NCBI RefSeq assembly: GCF_029633865.1
Contig: NC_079212.1
Span: 87,917,986 to 87,981,985, forward strand
Source: Lampris incognitus
Taxonomy: Eukaryota > Chordata > Actinopteri > Lampriformes > Lampridae
Length of the DNA stretch: 64,000 nucleotides
Direction of reading: 5' to 3'
Shown here: in pieces, positions 11,989 to 22,504 of the stretch
How the letters are laid out: every line of letters begins with the position of its first letter
Position numbering within the stretch: position 1 is the first letter of the stretch
Made by a program: the position numbers and the translations under genes
Notes under the pieces: model-generated
What the model was told of the DNA's origin: nothing
Databases searched by the model: none
What the model saw: only the letters and a program-made list of their open reading frames with translations

Positions 11989-13144
11989 TATAGAGCTCAC
12001 GCAATAGTCGAGATCAAAACACCGCCATTTTGGCAGGAAAGCGGGCCTATTGCTGGGCAAACGACTGCTAGCTAGCAGCAAGTCTCTTCGCCTGCTGTAT
12101 TTATACAGTGAATATGGTGGATAGCTGCCAGAACAGTCGCGGACAAGTGAAAGGGAGAGCATTTTATCGGATTCCTAAAGATCCCGAAAGACCACATAAA
12201 TGGCCATAAAACGTGCTAGAAGCGACCAGAAGAAAAGTGAGCAATGGGACTCCACAAGCAACGGAGTCCGCTTGTGTAGTGACCACTTCATATCAGGTAC
12301 AGCATACAACACTTCCTAGCGTTAATATAGTATTTATTTCACAGGCTTTTATTACGGTTTCTGACAATTTTATTATACTAAAAGGCAAGTTCGACCTATG
12401 CATTATGGCGTGGATTTTGCGGGGCTAACAAAGGCCAAGATGAAAGAACTAAGCTTTTTTGAAACCGTGAAATTTAACTACAGTGAACAAAGCGTTTTAC
12501 AGTCGCTGCTGTTTATCATAAAGGTTTATCATAAAGGTATAGTTTAATGTATGAGGCGGTGCCTTTCGAAATTCATTCACACAGTGATCATGTAGTTAAG
12601 TCTTGGTAAATGGAAGATACAGACTAGCTAACGCTACATACACGTTATGACACGATGACATTACACTGCCCACTGCTCATGCTAACTTTAACTAACATGA
12701 AGGGACTCTCACCCTTCCAGTGACGAGAAAGCCATTTTTAGTCGGTAGACTCCAAAGCTGAATATTTGTCACGAATCCAGATTTCGTCCATTTGTACCCC
12801 TCCTCCAGGCTTCTGTAGGCTTTCAGAGACTCCCCAGACCAGGACGAGGGAAGGTTGATCAGGTGGTTGTACATGTCTGGGTACTGCGGGTCTGGAACGC
12901 TGCCCGTTCCGGCTGTTTCAATACTCGTGAAAAGCACCCCGGGTGCGTTATAAGGGTCAGTGATGTTTAATCTGTCAAGTTTAGCAATATAGCGTCCAAT
13001 GTCTTTGGAATTAAAATGCGCAGTGAACTCTGACGGCTTGAAATCGACGCAGGCGCCATTCATTTTTGCCCAGGGCACGCGCTTTTCTCCCTGCCAAAAT
13101 GGCCGTGTAAACAAAACTAGTCACGTGACGTCCGGAGCTCTATA
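11989..13144. mobile_element. Deleted THAP-type DNA transposon with two convergent ORF fragments
   Basis: The ends are TATAGAGCTC (11989-11998) and its inverse GAGCTCTATA (13135-13144); both ends also carry GCCATTTTGGCAGG further in. From the left, a start at 12114 opens a THAP-like zinc-finger frame (FYRIPKDPERPHKW), broken by a TAA after about 31 codons; the next frame continues to a C..HF-type ending (CSDHFISG). From the right, a minus-strand frame (12692-13114) reads AHFNSKDIGRYIAKLDRLNI, resembling the N-terminus of the large second protein found in ISL2EU-like fish transposons. It split a Gypsy relic. Family assignment is tentative. Confidence 0.6.
12692..13114 (-). pseudogene. N-terminal fragment of transposon accessory protein
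   Basis: Frame of 140 codons containing PWAKMNG, AHFNSKDIGRYIAKLDRLNI and YPDMYNHLI. I recall this pattern from long fish transposon proteins that continue into a SWIM zinc finger and a YqaJ-type nuclease; those parts are absent here. It is the minus-strand half of the element at 11989-13144. Confidence 0.5.
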
Positions 13145-14345
13145 GACACTGGACATCAAATCAGTGCAGTGGGAAAAGACAAATGGACGGCACCTCTTTA
13201 AGTTAATGGGACAAGAGTATTCTTTAAATTAGACACAGGGGCAAAAGCCAACCTGATTAATGTAAAAGACATTAAAGCATTTAAAGAAAAGCCACAAATA
13301 CATAAACGGACAGTCCCACTGAAGACATACAACGGACAGCGAATAGAAACCAAAGGGGTGTGCAGGCTGAAAGGGAAGCAACAAAACCTGATGTTCGTGG
13401 TTGTTCCTAATGATCATGAGTCACTGCTAGGGGACAAAGCATGTGAGGACATTGAGCTGGTCAAGAGGGGGTCTATACCAAATCTAAGGCTCACAGCAAC
13501 ACAGTAACTGACATTGTGCAAAAGTTTCCTGATATCTTCACAGGCCAGAATAGAGCTGAAAAATGATGCCAAGCCAGTCATGCACGCCCCACAGAGAGTG
13601 CCAGCACCACTTTGAGCCAGCTTAAAGAAAGAACTCAACCAGATGGTGAAACTGGGAGTCATACAACATATCAAACAACTGACAGACTGGGTGAACTCCA
13701 TGATATGTGTAAATAAACCCAATGGTGAGTTAAGGGTGTACCTAGACCCCAAAGACCTTAATGAGAACATTAAAAGACAGCACTACCAGATACTGAAATG
13801 GGAAGAAATTATGGGTGAAAGCCAGGGGCCAAATTCTTCAATAAACTAGATGCATCTCATGGTTTCTGGCAACTGAAATTGGATGATAAGAGCAGCAAGT
13901 ACTGCATGTTCAATACACCGTTTGGTAGATTTCCACTTGGAATCAAATCAGCTGCCGAAATCTATCACAGAGCAATGGAAACGGCCATTGAGGGTCTAGA
14001 AGGCACCCGGGTTTACATTGATGACTTAGTTCTGGTTGGCTCTACACTGCAACAACACGAGAGACTGTTGAACCTCCTAGAGAGAATCCAGTTGAGTGGT
14101 CTGAAACTGAACAAAAACAAATGTCAGTTCGGGGCAACAGAGATAAGTTTCTTAGGTCTCAGCTGTCTGGAGAAGGGATGGAACCAGATCGCTCCAAAGT
14201 ACAGGCCATTCTGGACATGCCCCTACCTACAGACAAGAAGGGAGTACTGCGAGCCACGGGTGTGGTAAATTTCCTAGCCAAGTTCATCCCGAATCGCTCT
14301 GCAAAAACGGTCTGTATCAGAGATCTGCTGCACAAAGGCAAAGTG
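13145..14345 (+). pseudogene. Gypsy protease and reverse transcriptase relic
   Basis: Continues the element interrupted at 11989. Around 13224 a retropepsin active site (FKLDTGAKANLI) is seen, with a one-base frame error and stops near it. RT motifs follow: a PNGELRVYLDPKDLNENI segment (13720-13770), FNKLDASHGFWQLKLD, and the catalytic YIDD at about 14017, then HERLLNLLERI and the K-x-K-C palm ending. It stops near 14345 with no RNase H or integrase. Several frameshifts make it dead. Confidence 0.8.
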
Positions 14346-14409
14346 TTCAAGTGTTTTCTTAACTGTCTGCTCTGTTTATCGGGACATTGGCAGGTATACT
14401 GGGGTTGAG

Positions 14410-15799
14410 GGTCAGATGTTGATGGTTTCGCTGCTGCTGCTGTAACATTTGACTGTAGGGACCTTATAGCCTGAGTTAGTGCCTGTACTTGAGCGCTCAG
14501 CTGAGGAATTAGCTCGTCTTTAGCATTGGTGTCAGCATTACACTTTTCTCTGTTCACCTCAGTAGTGTTAACTTCACTACTCTGTGTGTGAGCTATTTTT
14601 GGGTGAGTGCTGTGCTCCAAGCGTCGTTTTCTCTCACTCTCCTCACTTGTTGTTTTGGTAACTTCTCTTAGAAGTGCCTCATCAGTAACTGTAGGGTCTG
14701 AGAGGAGTGGCCTCAACTCCCGCCTGATATCATCATGCATTTCACTCAAGCCCTGATGGACTGTGCGAAGGAATATATTCTGTGTCATTCGTGCCTCGTT
14801 TAATATCTGAATCCGTCTGCCTGGACGTGCATATCACTTTTTATTTGAGCCCAATCACTCTGTTAAGAAACTGCTGCAGCGCTTCATGCTCATGCTGTCT
14901 GGCGTTCATCAGTTCCTGAAAGAGTTCAGTTCTACTTTTCTCCCCTAAGTGTGTTTGTAGGAAGCTCTTCTGCGCTACGCTTGTTATTTCATCCTTGCTG
15001 GTGAGCTTGTCCTTGAAGTTGCCGGGCTTTATGGTACAAAACACTGCTCTGGTGATTTCCCCGTCAGTATGTTTTTCTTTCAATCCTTGATCAATCTGTT
15101 TACTGATATTACTTTAACTAATATCAGATGCACTATCCCCTATTTGTCCACCGTGGATTTTGAATTCTTCTAGAGGAAGGGAAGGTCTTTGACAGCTAGT
15201 ATCATGCTTTCAATAGTGTTAGTGGAATGTTGGTCAGCATTTGAACAAGGGGACTGCATGACATGAGGACTGTGAGACTGGTTACAGTCATAGTCAGTGA
15301 GTTGAGTGTCCGTCATGTGTGGAGTGAGTGAAGCACTACCCTGTTTAAGCTTTTGGCACAACTCATCATAACTAAAGATCAGCTTATTTAGCTGTGATTC
15401 AAGCACATTAGTATGAGCAGCCAAATCTGTCGCTGCAGTTTCAGTGTGTGTACCTGCAGCATGAGTGTTAATGTGAACAACATTCGGTGGTAAGGGTAAC
15501 GAAAAATTAGCATCAGACTCAGTAACATCTGCCCCACCCTCATTACAGTTGTTAATCATCTCAACAATCCTATCTTTTCGACAAAGTAACTGCGACATAC
15601 CCTCATCTTCTAACTCCAGCAGAACTTTACTGTTCATGTATGAACACACATAATCAATACAGCCCTCTTCGTCCTGTTTGTTCAACTTATCTGGGTTCTG
15701 GTCAGGTGTCCGTGGGCTGTCAGTTGCAAGCTGGAATAGCTCATCAGCAGAAAGATGAAAGAGTCCCTTTTTATAGTCCAAACCAGCTTCTCCTCTCAT
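14410..15799 (-). pseudogene. gag-like pseudogene of LTR retroelement
   Basis: Three successive minus-strand frames. The first (15170-15799) opens GLDYKKGLFHLSADELFQLA and holds DEEGCIDYVCSYMNSK. The second (14841-15083) carries TDGEITRAVFCTIKPGNFKD and ends FLNRVIGLK. The third includes FLRTVHQGLSEMHDDIRREL and a Gln/Ser-rich tail. This order matches Gag proteins of a fish Gypsy-like family. Frame breaks between the pieces show it is not functional. Confidence 0.65.
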
Positions 15800-15973
15800 T
15801 GTTTGTCACTGTGGACACTCACCAGATGCCCTCAGCCCCAGAAGTCACTTGCTCTGGGAGCAGTCAAACACCCCGGATTCTTGAGGCTCCTTGCTCTGAT
15901 GTTGTGTTGCACACTGGCCCACATGTTCAGGGATCACTGGCTCAACGACGTTCCATAACCACAGGTGCTGCCA

Positions 15974-15991
15974 ATCCCGGACAAGCCCCCA
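15974..15991 (-). promoter_or_regulatory. Primer binding site, tRNA-Pro type
   Basis: The minus strand reads TGGGGGCTTGTCCGGGAT. This differs at one base from the classical tRNA-Pro primer site (C in place of T at position 9) and lies just 3' of the putative LTR. Confidence 0.7.
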
Positions 15992-15997
15992 CAAATC

Positions 15998-16187
15998 TGT
16001 TAAAGGTCTCAGACTGAGAGCCCATAAATAGATAAGACTCCTGTACAAACAGGAAAAAAGAATGAGACAGGCGACAGGCGCTTCTGTTCACTGCAGCTCC
16101 TCTCAGCAAAATTAGGAAGCAACGAGAGTCTGCATGCAGAGGGTCTATGGAAGAAGCAAAGTGCCCCACTGCCTCCTACTGTCAACA
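15998..16187 (-). repeat. Putative 5' LTR, about 190 bp
   Basis: The minus strand begins TGTTGACAGT and ends TTTAACA, with the primer binding site 6 bp downstream. The gap is longer than the usual 0-2 bp, so the inner boundary may be a few bases off. No second copy was found for comparison. Confidence 0.5.
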
Positions 16188-16261
16188 CCGAACGGTTTTA
16201 CGTGTACTACGTGTACTTCCAAAACAGTTCAGACAGGAATGTGTATACTCAGGTGCATTGC

Positions 16262-17130
16262 CTGAATGACGGAAGGTGGCGGCGCGAATTCATGTTTGCA
16301 GCGGCCTCACCCAGTACCAGTGTGGGAAGATGGCAGCGCAAACTTGCCTCACCCAGTACCGTCCATGCAGTGTCTTTGTCCACGTCTGTGTCTAAGTTTG
16401 TCTTTTTTTGATGGCTGGGAGAGCTGGTGCTGTATTGGCTGGGGGAGATTTGTCTTCTGCGTCCTGTGGGCCCAGAGACCATGGCCTTGATTGGAGCTGC
16501 ACCCAAAGAGGTAACACTGAGGCCAGTCTGACAGGATGCGGAAGTGGGGCACGCTGAGCTAACTGCTAGCCCATGCAGACCAGCAGTTCCAATAACACCG
16601 AGGGTGGTCTGGTGGCGGCTTCACCTAGTGCTGACTGTGTTTTAGTGTCATCGTGTGGAGTGTGGGGAGGTGTGTCAAAGGTGTCTGGCTGGGAGAGCTG
16701 GCGTTGGATCGGCTGGGGGAACTTGGTATTGGCAGGTGGGCCGAGGGACCACGGCCCTGCTGGAGCTGTGCCCTTGGAGGAAACACTAAGCGTGTTCTGA
16801 CAGGACGCGGAAGCGGGGCAAGCTAAGCTAACTGCTATCCCCATGCAGACCGGTAGTTCCGACAGTCATCCTGGCTGGCGTTCGTTCTCCTGGACAGTAG
16901 AATTTTTGGACTGTGTTGCACTGAGTGGACTGTGTTAACTGTTTGTGGATTTTAGTTTTTTGTTTTTGGCTTTGTTCTCTCTGTTTTTGGTGGTGTTGTT
17001 TTTGGAAAATTTGGGATGTGTGTTTTTGTCTTTTGTGTCGCATTGCTGTGGGCTGGGGGAAGTTGACTTTTGTTTCTTTTGTGTACACAAGTACATGAAA
17101 GAAGTGACAATAAATTGTTCCTGATTCTTG
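16262..17130 (+). mobile_element. Dispersed repeat family A, copy 2, with two 5' modules
   Basis: Two tandem versions of a roughly 290-bp module (16262-16590 and 16590-16880) share GGCTGGGAGAGCTGG, ATTGGCTGGGGGA or its variant, the CCATGGCC/CCACGGCC stretch, CTGACAGGA and GCTAACTGCTA. A single 3' module follows, ending GAAGTGACAATAAATTGTTCCTG. The modular 5' end recalls tandem promoter monomers of some LINEs; that is an analogy only. Confidence 0.7.
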
Positions 17131-17920
17131 ATCCTGATATATACTTCTTAAGGATTTATGTGGTATTGTTATAAGTAGGGCAGCATGGTGGCGTAGTGGT
17201 TAGCGTGGTCGCCTCACAACAAGAAGGTCCTGGGTTTGAGTCCCGGGGTAGTCCAACCTTGGAGGTCTTCGCGGGTTGTCCTCTGTGTGGAGTTTGCATG
17301 TTCTCCCCGTGTCTGCATGGGTTTCCTCCGGGTGGTCCGGTTTCCTCCCACAGTCCAAAGACATGTAGGTCTGGTGAATCGGCCGTACTAAATTGTCCCT
17401 AGGTATGAAGGTGTGTGTGTGTGTGTATGTGTGTGTGGGCCCTGTGATGGACTGGCGGCCTGTCCAGGGTGTCTCCCCGCCTGCCACCCAGTGACTGCTG
17501 GGATAGGCTCCAGCATCCCCGCGACCCTGAGAGCAGGATAAGTGGTTCGGATAATGGATGGATGGATGCTACAAGTTGGTGTAAAGTGGTGGAGGCCAGG
17601 TTTCAATGCTGGATGCATGGGCACACCTGTATGTGATGTGACGAGAGAAGATCCTGTCGTATTAAAATAAACCTGACTTCCTGTATCATCTGTCTTACTG
17701 GTTTTGTGTGAATACAGTTCCTGGAGTCAGTTTAACCCGACAGTCACAGTCCTTTTTACCACCTGAAGAGGTCACTCTATTGCAGCCAATGTATTCACAG
17801 CCAGTGTCCTGTGTGAGCAGATGTTCTGCTACACCAGCTGAACATCCACTTTGTTTGAAATGAGTATTTTCTGAAAATGATTTAAGGAGTAAAACAGCAC
17901 ACTGCCAGCTTTCCTCACTG
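17131..17920 (+). repeat. Dispersed repeat family B, copy 2, split by a SINE
   Basis: 17131-17176 and 17571-17920 together match 7783-8140. The interruption is a tRNA-derived SINE, so the SINE is the younger insertion. Confidence 0.7.
17178..17568 (+). mobile_element. tRNA-derived SINE, HE1/V-SINE type, full length
   Basis: The head carries a pol III box A (GTGGCGTAGTGGTTAGCG) and box B (GGGTTTGAGTCCC). The conserved body reads GTGGAGTTTGCATGTTCTCC ... CCCACAGTCCAAAGACATGT, and the 3' part runs GCGACCCTGAGAGCAGGATA to the tail ATGGATGGATGG. Copies also lie at 27695-28076, 42687-42816 and 54010-54306. Confidence 0.92.
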
Positions 17921-18361
17921 ATGAATAGTTGTTGGTTTTTAAATGAAAATTTCAGTTTTAAAGAGACATTTGATACAGAATCCAAAGATGGGACATTATA
18001 AAAGGTAAGATTGTTTTCATGGACAAAATGCTGGCAGTCTAACACAATGCATGTTCTGTATGTTAGACAAATGCAGTGATGCACTTAAGGGAGTATTTTC
18101 TGAAGTCAGATACACGTTCATATTTCTTTTCAAATGGTCTGTTCAACAGGGTGAGTTCACTGTGAAGACAACAGTGACGAAATACTTTGACTATTACTTC
18201 CTGGTCGAACCAGCAGTGGTGAAATATTAACCATGTTTCTCTGGAATCCAGCCCATAGGGTTTAAATGGTTCTGAGCGAACAACAGACCAAGATGTACTC
18301 GATCATCAACAACTGACATGTTTTCCTTTTAAGCTGAAAGATTTTCTGATCTCCTCATATC

Positions 18362-18405
18362 AAATCAGAGAGACAGACAGACAGACAGACAGACAAGAGA
18401 CAGAT

Positions 18406-18436
<31 letters not shown>

Positions 18437-18720
18437 AGAGACAGACAGACAGAGAGAGACAGGGAGAAAGAGAGACAAGAGAAAGAGAGAGAGACAGAAG
18501 GTGAGAGAGAAGAGACTGGCAGAGCGAGACAAGAGAGAAAGAGAGAGAGTGAGACAGCAAGAGAGAGCAAGAGCTTTAGCAACAACACATTTTTTGTTCA
18601 TGCTAATAAAGCTATTTGAACTTGAGAGACGGAGAGAAGAGCAAGAGAGAGAAAGAGTGCGTGAGAGAGAGAGAGAGAAAGAGAGAGCACGTGTGAGCGA
18701 GAGAGAGGGAGAGACTGGGG
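18362..18720. repeat. Purine-rich (CAGA)n/(GAGA)n microsatellite tract
   Basis: Imperfect GACA tetranucleotides grade into GAGA runs, with a short non-repeat island around 18585-18620. Open frames here are compositional. Confidence 0.9.
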
Positions 18721-20272
18721 CTGCAGGTAGAGCCAGTTTCCAGAGAACAGTTGGCTGGCTCACCCACTCTTGCAGACAGACGGTGTTTGCAGAAAGCTCA
18801 AATGACAACCCATCATGGGGACCAGAAACAGAAAGACAGATTAGGTTCAAGAAAACCAGCTTTGTCCCTTCTCGTTCTCTCTCTCTTGCACTCTTCCTCT
18901 CTGTCCTGCTCCAACTTTCTCGTTCTCCACATTTAGTGTAACATGTTTATTTGCTTATTACCGAGCATGCGTGACATCTTCAGCACTTCAGCACAACACA
19001 TTTTAGACATAAGCCTGGTACTTTTCTCCTTTTCTCCACTTACTTCTAATGAGTCCAGTGGTGGAACAACCTCACATCCCTGGATCAACATGAACAGCAT
19101 CTGACTAACAAGTGTGAGGCACAAAGCAAACAGGGAGGAGACTTTTCAATACCAGCTCATCAATGTCATAGAAAACAAGATGAACCCATAGCCTGTTTAT
19201 CTTGAGAAATTAAAACAATAAAGAGTACATTTTATGAGGCATGATCATTTGAAAATCATGCAAGAACACAAATGAGCTTCTGAATCCTGCCCTTAGGTTT
19301 ACACACTGATGCTCTTTGGATCTCTTCAGCGGTAGTAGTCACATCAAAATGGAGGGGAGTCCTGAGGTCTCAGCTGCAGAAGCTAATTGATATGATCTTC
19401 TCCCACAATATTTGCAGTTTCAACTCTTTGTTGGACTGTTTGTACGCACAGACTTAACATTTTGTCCACTAACTGGGCTTAGACGGAGCCAGGGAATATG
19501 ACTTTCTGACTGAGATCACTGTAAGGAAAGGGTCAAACACAACTTTTGGTCAGATCAACTTATTTCTTGATAGGGATTTTGCTTTGTATGTGTACTTTTG
19601 AAACAATACTTTTGTTGTTATTGTTGTAAGGACTCATGTCAGCATGTAATGTTGTACTTAACAAGTGGTGGCATCTATATTTAGTTTGTTTGCAGTGCAT
19701 TTCTTGCAGAAGCTGTACCTAGGATTGTTTCACCTGGTGCACCGTGTCATCATCAGGACAGCAGAAAATGTCCCTAGATTGTGACGAGCGTGTGTGCTTT
19801 TGTGTGTGGTGGCGGAGCTTCCTGCAGTGCAGCAGAGCAGAGAGCTGCAGGCTATGTGAGCACAGCGAGCTGAAAAACAGACGCTGCTGCTTGTGATTGG
19901 CTCAGCACTCCAATCAGTGACCAGCAGTGATTTTACGCACCGATCCCAGTGGACTGATAGGAGAGTGTGTTTGTTCACTTGTATGTCGAGCGGTGACAAA
20001 GCTTCTGACTTTTCCTTATCATGTGGATTTACTCTTAAAATTGGCGCCAGTCTGAAGTTAAACAGGAGAAGAGGCATTCAGAAGACAAGAGGACACTTCC
20101 ATAAGCTCTCGTGTCATATGTCAGATAAAAGTGTAAGGATTAACAACAATTTAATGGATTTAATTGACTTTGTCAGACAAAAGGACGACTAAAGGGTTTC
20201 TGGATGTGAGGTAGGGGGCTTTTCTGTTCTGGTGTGATGTTGGTTTAATTCATCCCTAGCCTGGCGGTTTGA
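18721..20272. other. Upstream flank of erbb3; promoter not resolved
   Basis: Mostly unique sequence leading to the erbb3 start codon. No TATA box could be placed with confidence, and the transcription start is unknown. Some of 19740-20270 is probably promoter and 5' UTR by position only. Confidence 0.4.
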
Positions 20273-20360
20273 ATGAGGATGAGTCCCCTCCAGGAGGTGC
20301 TGCTACTGTGCGCTGTGCTGCTGTGCTTCATCCAGCCCTCGTCTGCTCAGACCCAAGAAG
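20273..20360 (+). CDS. erbb3: erbb3 exon 1: signal peptide
   Basis: First coding exon of ERBB3, a receptor of the EGFR family that binds neuregulins, has a weak kinase and signals mainly as a heterodimer with ERBB2. It encodes MRMSPLQEVLLLCAVLLCFI followed by QPSSAQTQE: a short basic start, a Leu-rich hydrophobic core and small residues suited to cleavage near SSA-Q. ATG at 20273 is in frame with a second ATG at 20279; either could initiate, and the first is taken because the human protein also starts M-R. The exon ends GAAG|GTAAAT in phase 1, matching the start of the next coding exon 16.3 kb away. The gene call rests mainly on exons 2-4. Confidence 0.85.
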
Positions 20361-20999
20361 GTAAATCCACACTGAGGACACAGCCTGTGCTCTGTTGTAG
20401 TACTATATCCCTCACAGCCAAAACTATCAATATTATTCAACCCCTTGTACAAAAACAGAATAACAAGAAGCCGGTACTTTCTGTTATCTGTCCAGATTTG
20501 CGTCCATGTAGGATGACTCACTGTGACAGCTGATATTAAACTTACTTAGAGGGAGTCTTTATGCAAGATATCACTTATCTTACCTGACTCAGTACAGTCA
20601 CTAACACGAGAGAAAACCAGTTCTGCACAAGAAGAACTTGTTTGCTCAACTGCACCTTGCCAAGATTTGTGTTTGCTTTCTATGTTTGTTTCAATTGTCT
20701 GACGATCACTTTTGTGGTGGGGTAGATATACATTTCACCATCTTCTGATAACTAAGCTAAGGGCTTAAAAAGAAGGAAGCATTGCATTGCTTACATATGA
20801 ATTACATTATTTTTTGCACAGTGAAAAAATATAGGGAGAAATCAGCGAAATAAATCTCTACTGGTGATGCAGTGACTCACTTGTGTGTCATGTCATTCCA
20901 GAGAGACATGTGGGATTTAAAGTACAGAATAACCTGGTGAACTTTGGCAGGTTGTTGCTGTTCCGTCATAAACAGTGTGATGTAATCTTACTTCATATC
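20361..20999 (+). other. erbb3 intron 1, proximal part, no feature recognised
   Basis: Unique intronic sequence between the signal-peptide exon and the first transposon at 21082. No conserved element could be judged by eye. Confidence 0.4.
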
Positions 21000-21081
21000 G
21001 TCATGAAGGGGTATGTCAGCTGCTCTTCCTAGAATTTCTTTAACTAAAATGAATACTACATATACTACATATATATATATA

Positions 21082-22278
21082 CACTACCGTTCAAAAGTTT
21101 GGGATCACCCAAACAATTTCGTGTTTTCCATGAAAAGTCACACTTATTCACCACCATATGTTGTGAAATGAATAGAAAATAGAGTCAAGACATTGACAAG
21201 GTTAGAAATAATGATTTGTATTTGAAATAAGATTTTTTTTACATCAAACTTTGCTTTCGTCAAAGAATCCTCCATTTGCAGCAATTACAGCATTGCAGAC
21301 CTTTGGCATTCTAGCTGTTAATTTGTTGAGGTAATCTGGAGAAATTGCAACCCACGCTTCCAGAAGCAGCTCCCACAAGTTGGATTGGTTGGATGGGCAC
21401 TTCTTTGAGCAGATTGAGTTTCTGGAGCATCACATTTGTGGGGTCAATTAAACGCTCAAAATGGCCAGAAAAAGAGAACTTTCATCTGAAACTCGACAGT
21501 CTATTCTTGTTCTTAGAAATGAAGGCTATTCCATGTGAGAAATTGCTAAGAAATTGAAGCTTTCCTACACCGGTGTGTACTACTCCCTTCAGAGGACAGC
21601 ACAAACAGGCTCTAACCAGAGTAGAAAAAGAAGTGGGAGGCCGCGTTGCACAACTGAGCAAGAAGATAAGTACATTAGAGTCTCTAGTTTGAGAAACAGA
21701 CGCCTCACAGGTCCCCAACTGGCATCTTCATTAAATAGTACCTGTTAGAGCCTGTTTGTGCTGTCCTCTGAAGGGAGTAGTACACACCGGTGTAGGAAAT
21801 CTTCAATTTCTTAGCAATTTCTCGCATGGAATAGCCTTCATTTCTAAGAACAAGAATAGACTGTCGAGTTTCAGATGAAAGTTCTCTTTTTCTGGCCATT
21901 TTGAGCGTTTAATTGACCCCACAAATGTGATGCTCCAGAAACTCAATCTGCTCAAAGAAGTGCCCATCCAACCAATCCAACTTGTGGGAGCTGCTTCTGG
22001 AAGCGTGGGGTGCAATTTCTCCAGATTACCTCAACAAATTAACAGCTAGAATGCCAAAGGTCTGCAATGCTGTAATTGCTGCAAATGGAGGATTCTTTGA
22101 CGAAAGCAAAGTTTGATGTAAAAAAAATCTTATTTCAAATACAAATCATTATTTCTAACCTTGTCAATGTCTTGACTCTATTTTCTATTCATTTCACAAC
22201 ATATGGTGGTGAATAAGTGTGACTTTTCATGGAAAACACGAAATTGTTTGGGTGATCCCAAACTTTTGAACGGTAGTG
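21082..22278. mobile_element. Foldback (palindromic) derivative of the DD38E Intruder transposon
   Basis: Both ends carry the 3' terminal inverted repeat of the complete element at 35000-36617 (CACTACCGTTCAAAAGTTTG), flanked by TA. Each arm is 535 bp (21082-21616 and 21744-22278) with a 127-bp loop. Within an arm, the transposon 3' end (through the C-terminal transposase codons) is joined at GGGCACTTCTT|TGAGCAG to the 5' UTR and first codons in the opposite orientation. The arms mirror each other without net length change. It encodes no transposase but keeps two functional-looking ends. Confidence 0.92.
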
Positions 22279-22317
22279 TATATATACATATACACACACA
22301 CACATATATCTATATAT

Positions 22318-22324
22318 ATATCTA

Positions 22325-22403
<79 letters not shown>

Positions 22404-22440
22404 ATATAGATATATATATATATATATATAGATAAATAGA
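22318..22440. repeat. (TATC)n and (TA)n microsatellite
   Basis: About 20 TATC units followed by AT-rich dinucleotide and GATA repeats, directly downstream of the foldback transposon. Confidence 0.95.
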
Positions 22441-22504
22441 TATATAGATATATATATAGCGTTTTTCCCCCGGAAACCATCAATGGTGTTGGTAAAACTC
22501 AACA

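Larger units (their letters stand above)
14400..16187 (-). mobile_element. 5' half of a minus-strand LTR retroelement: LTR, PBS and gag
   Basis: Read on the minus strand, a putative 5' LTR is followed by a proline-type primer binding site and a gag frame in three pieces (15170-15799, 14841-15083, 14400-14788). It lies head-to-head against the + strand Gypsy relic that ends at about 14345; no pol is present. No second LTR was seen in the window. Confidence 0.65.

Noticed and set aside
17178..17300. tRNA gene candidates with box A and box B
   Set aside because: The same heads occur in full-length SINE copies with long SINE bodies, here and at 27695, 29339-29730 and 39796-40036; they are SINE promoters.
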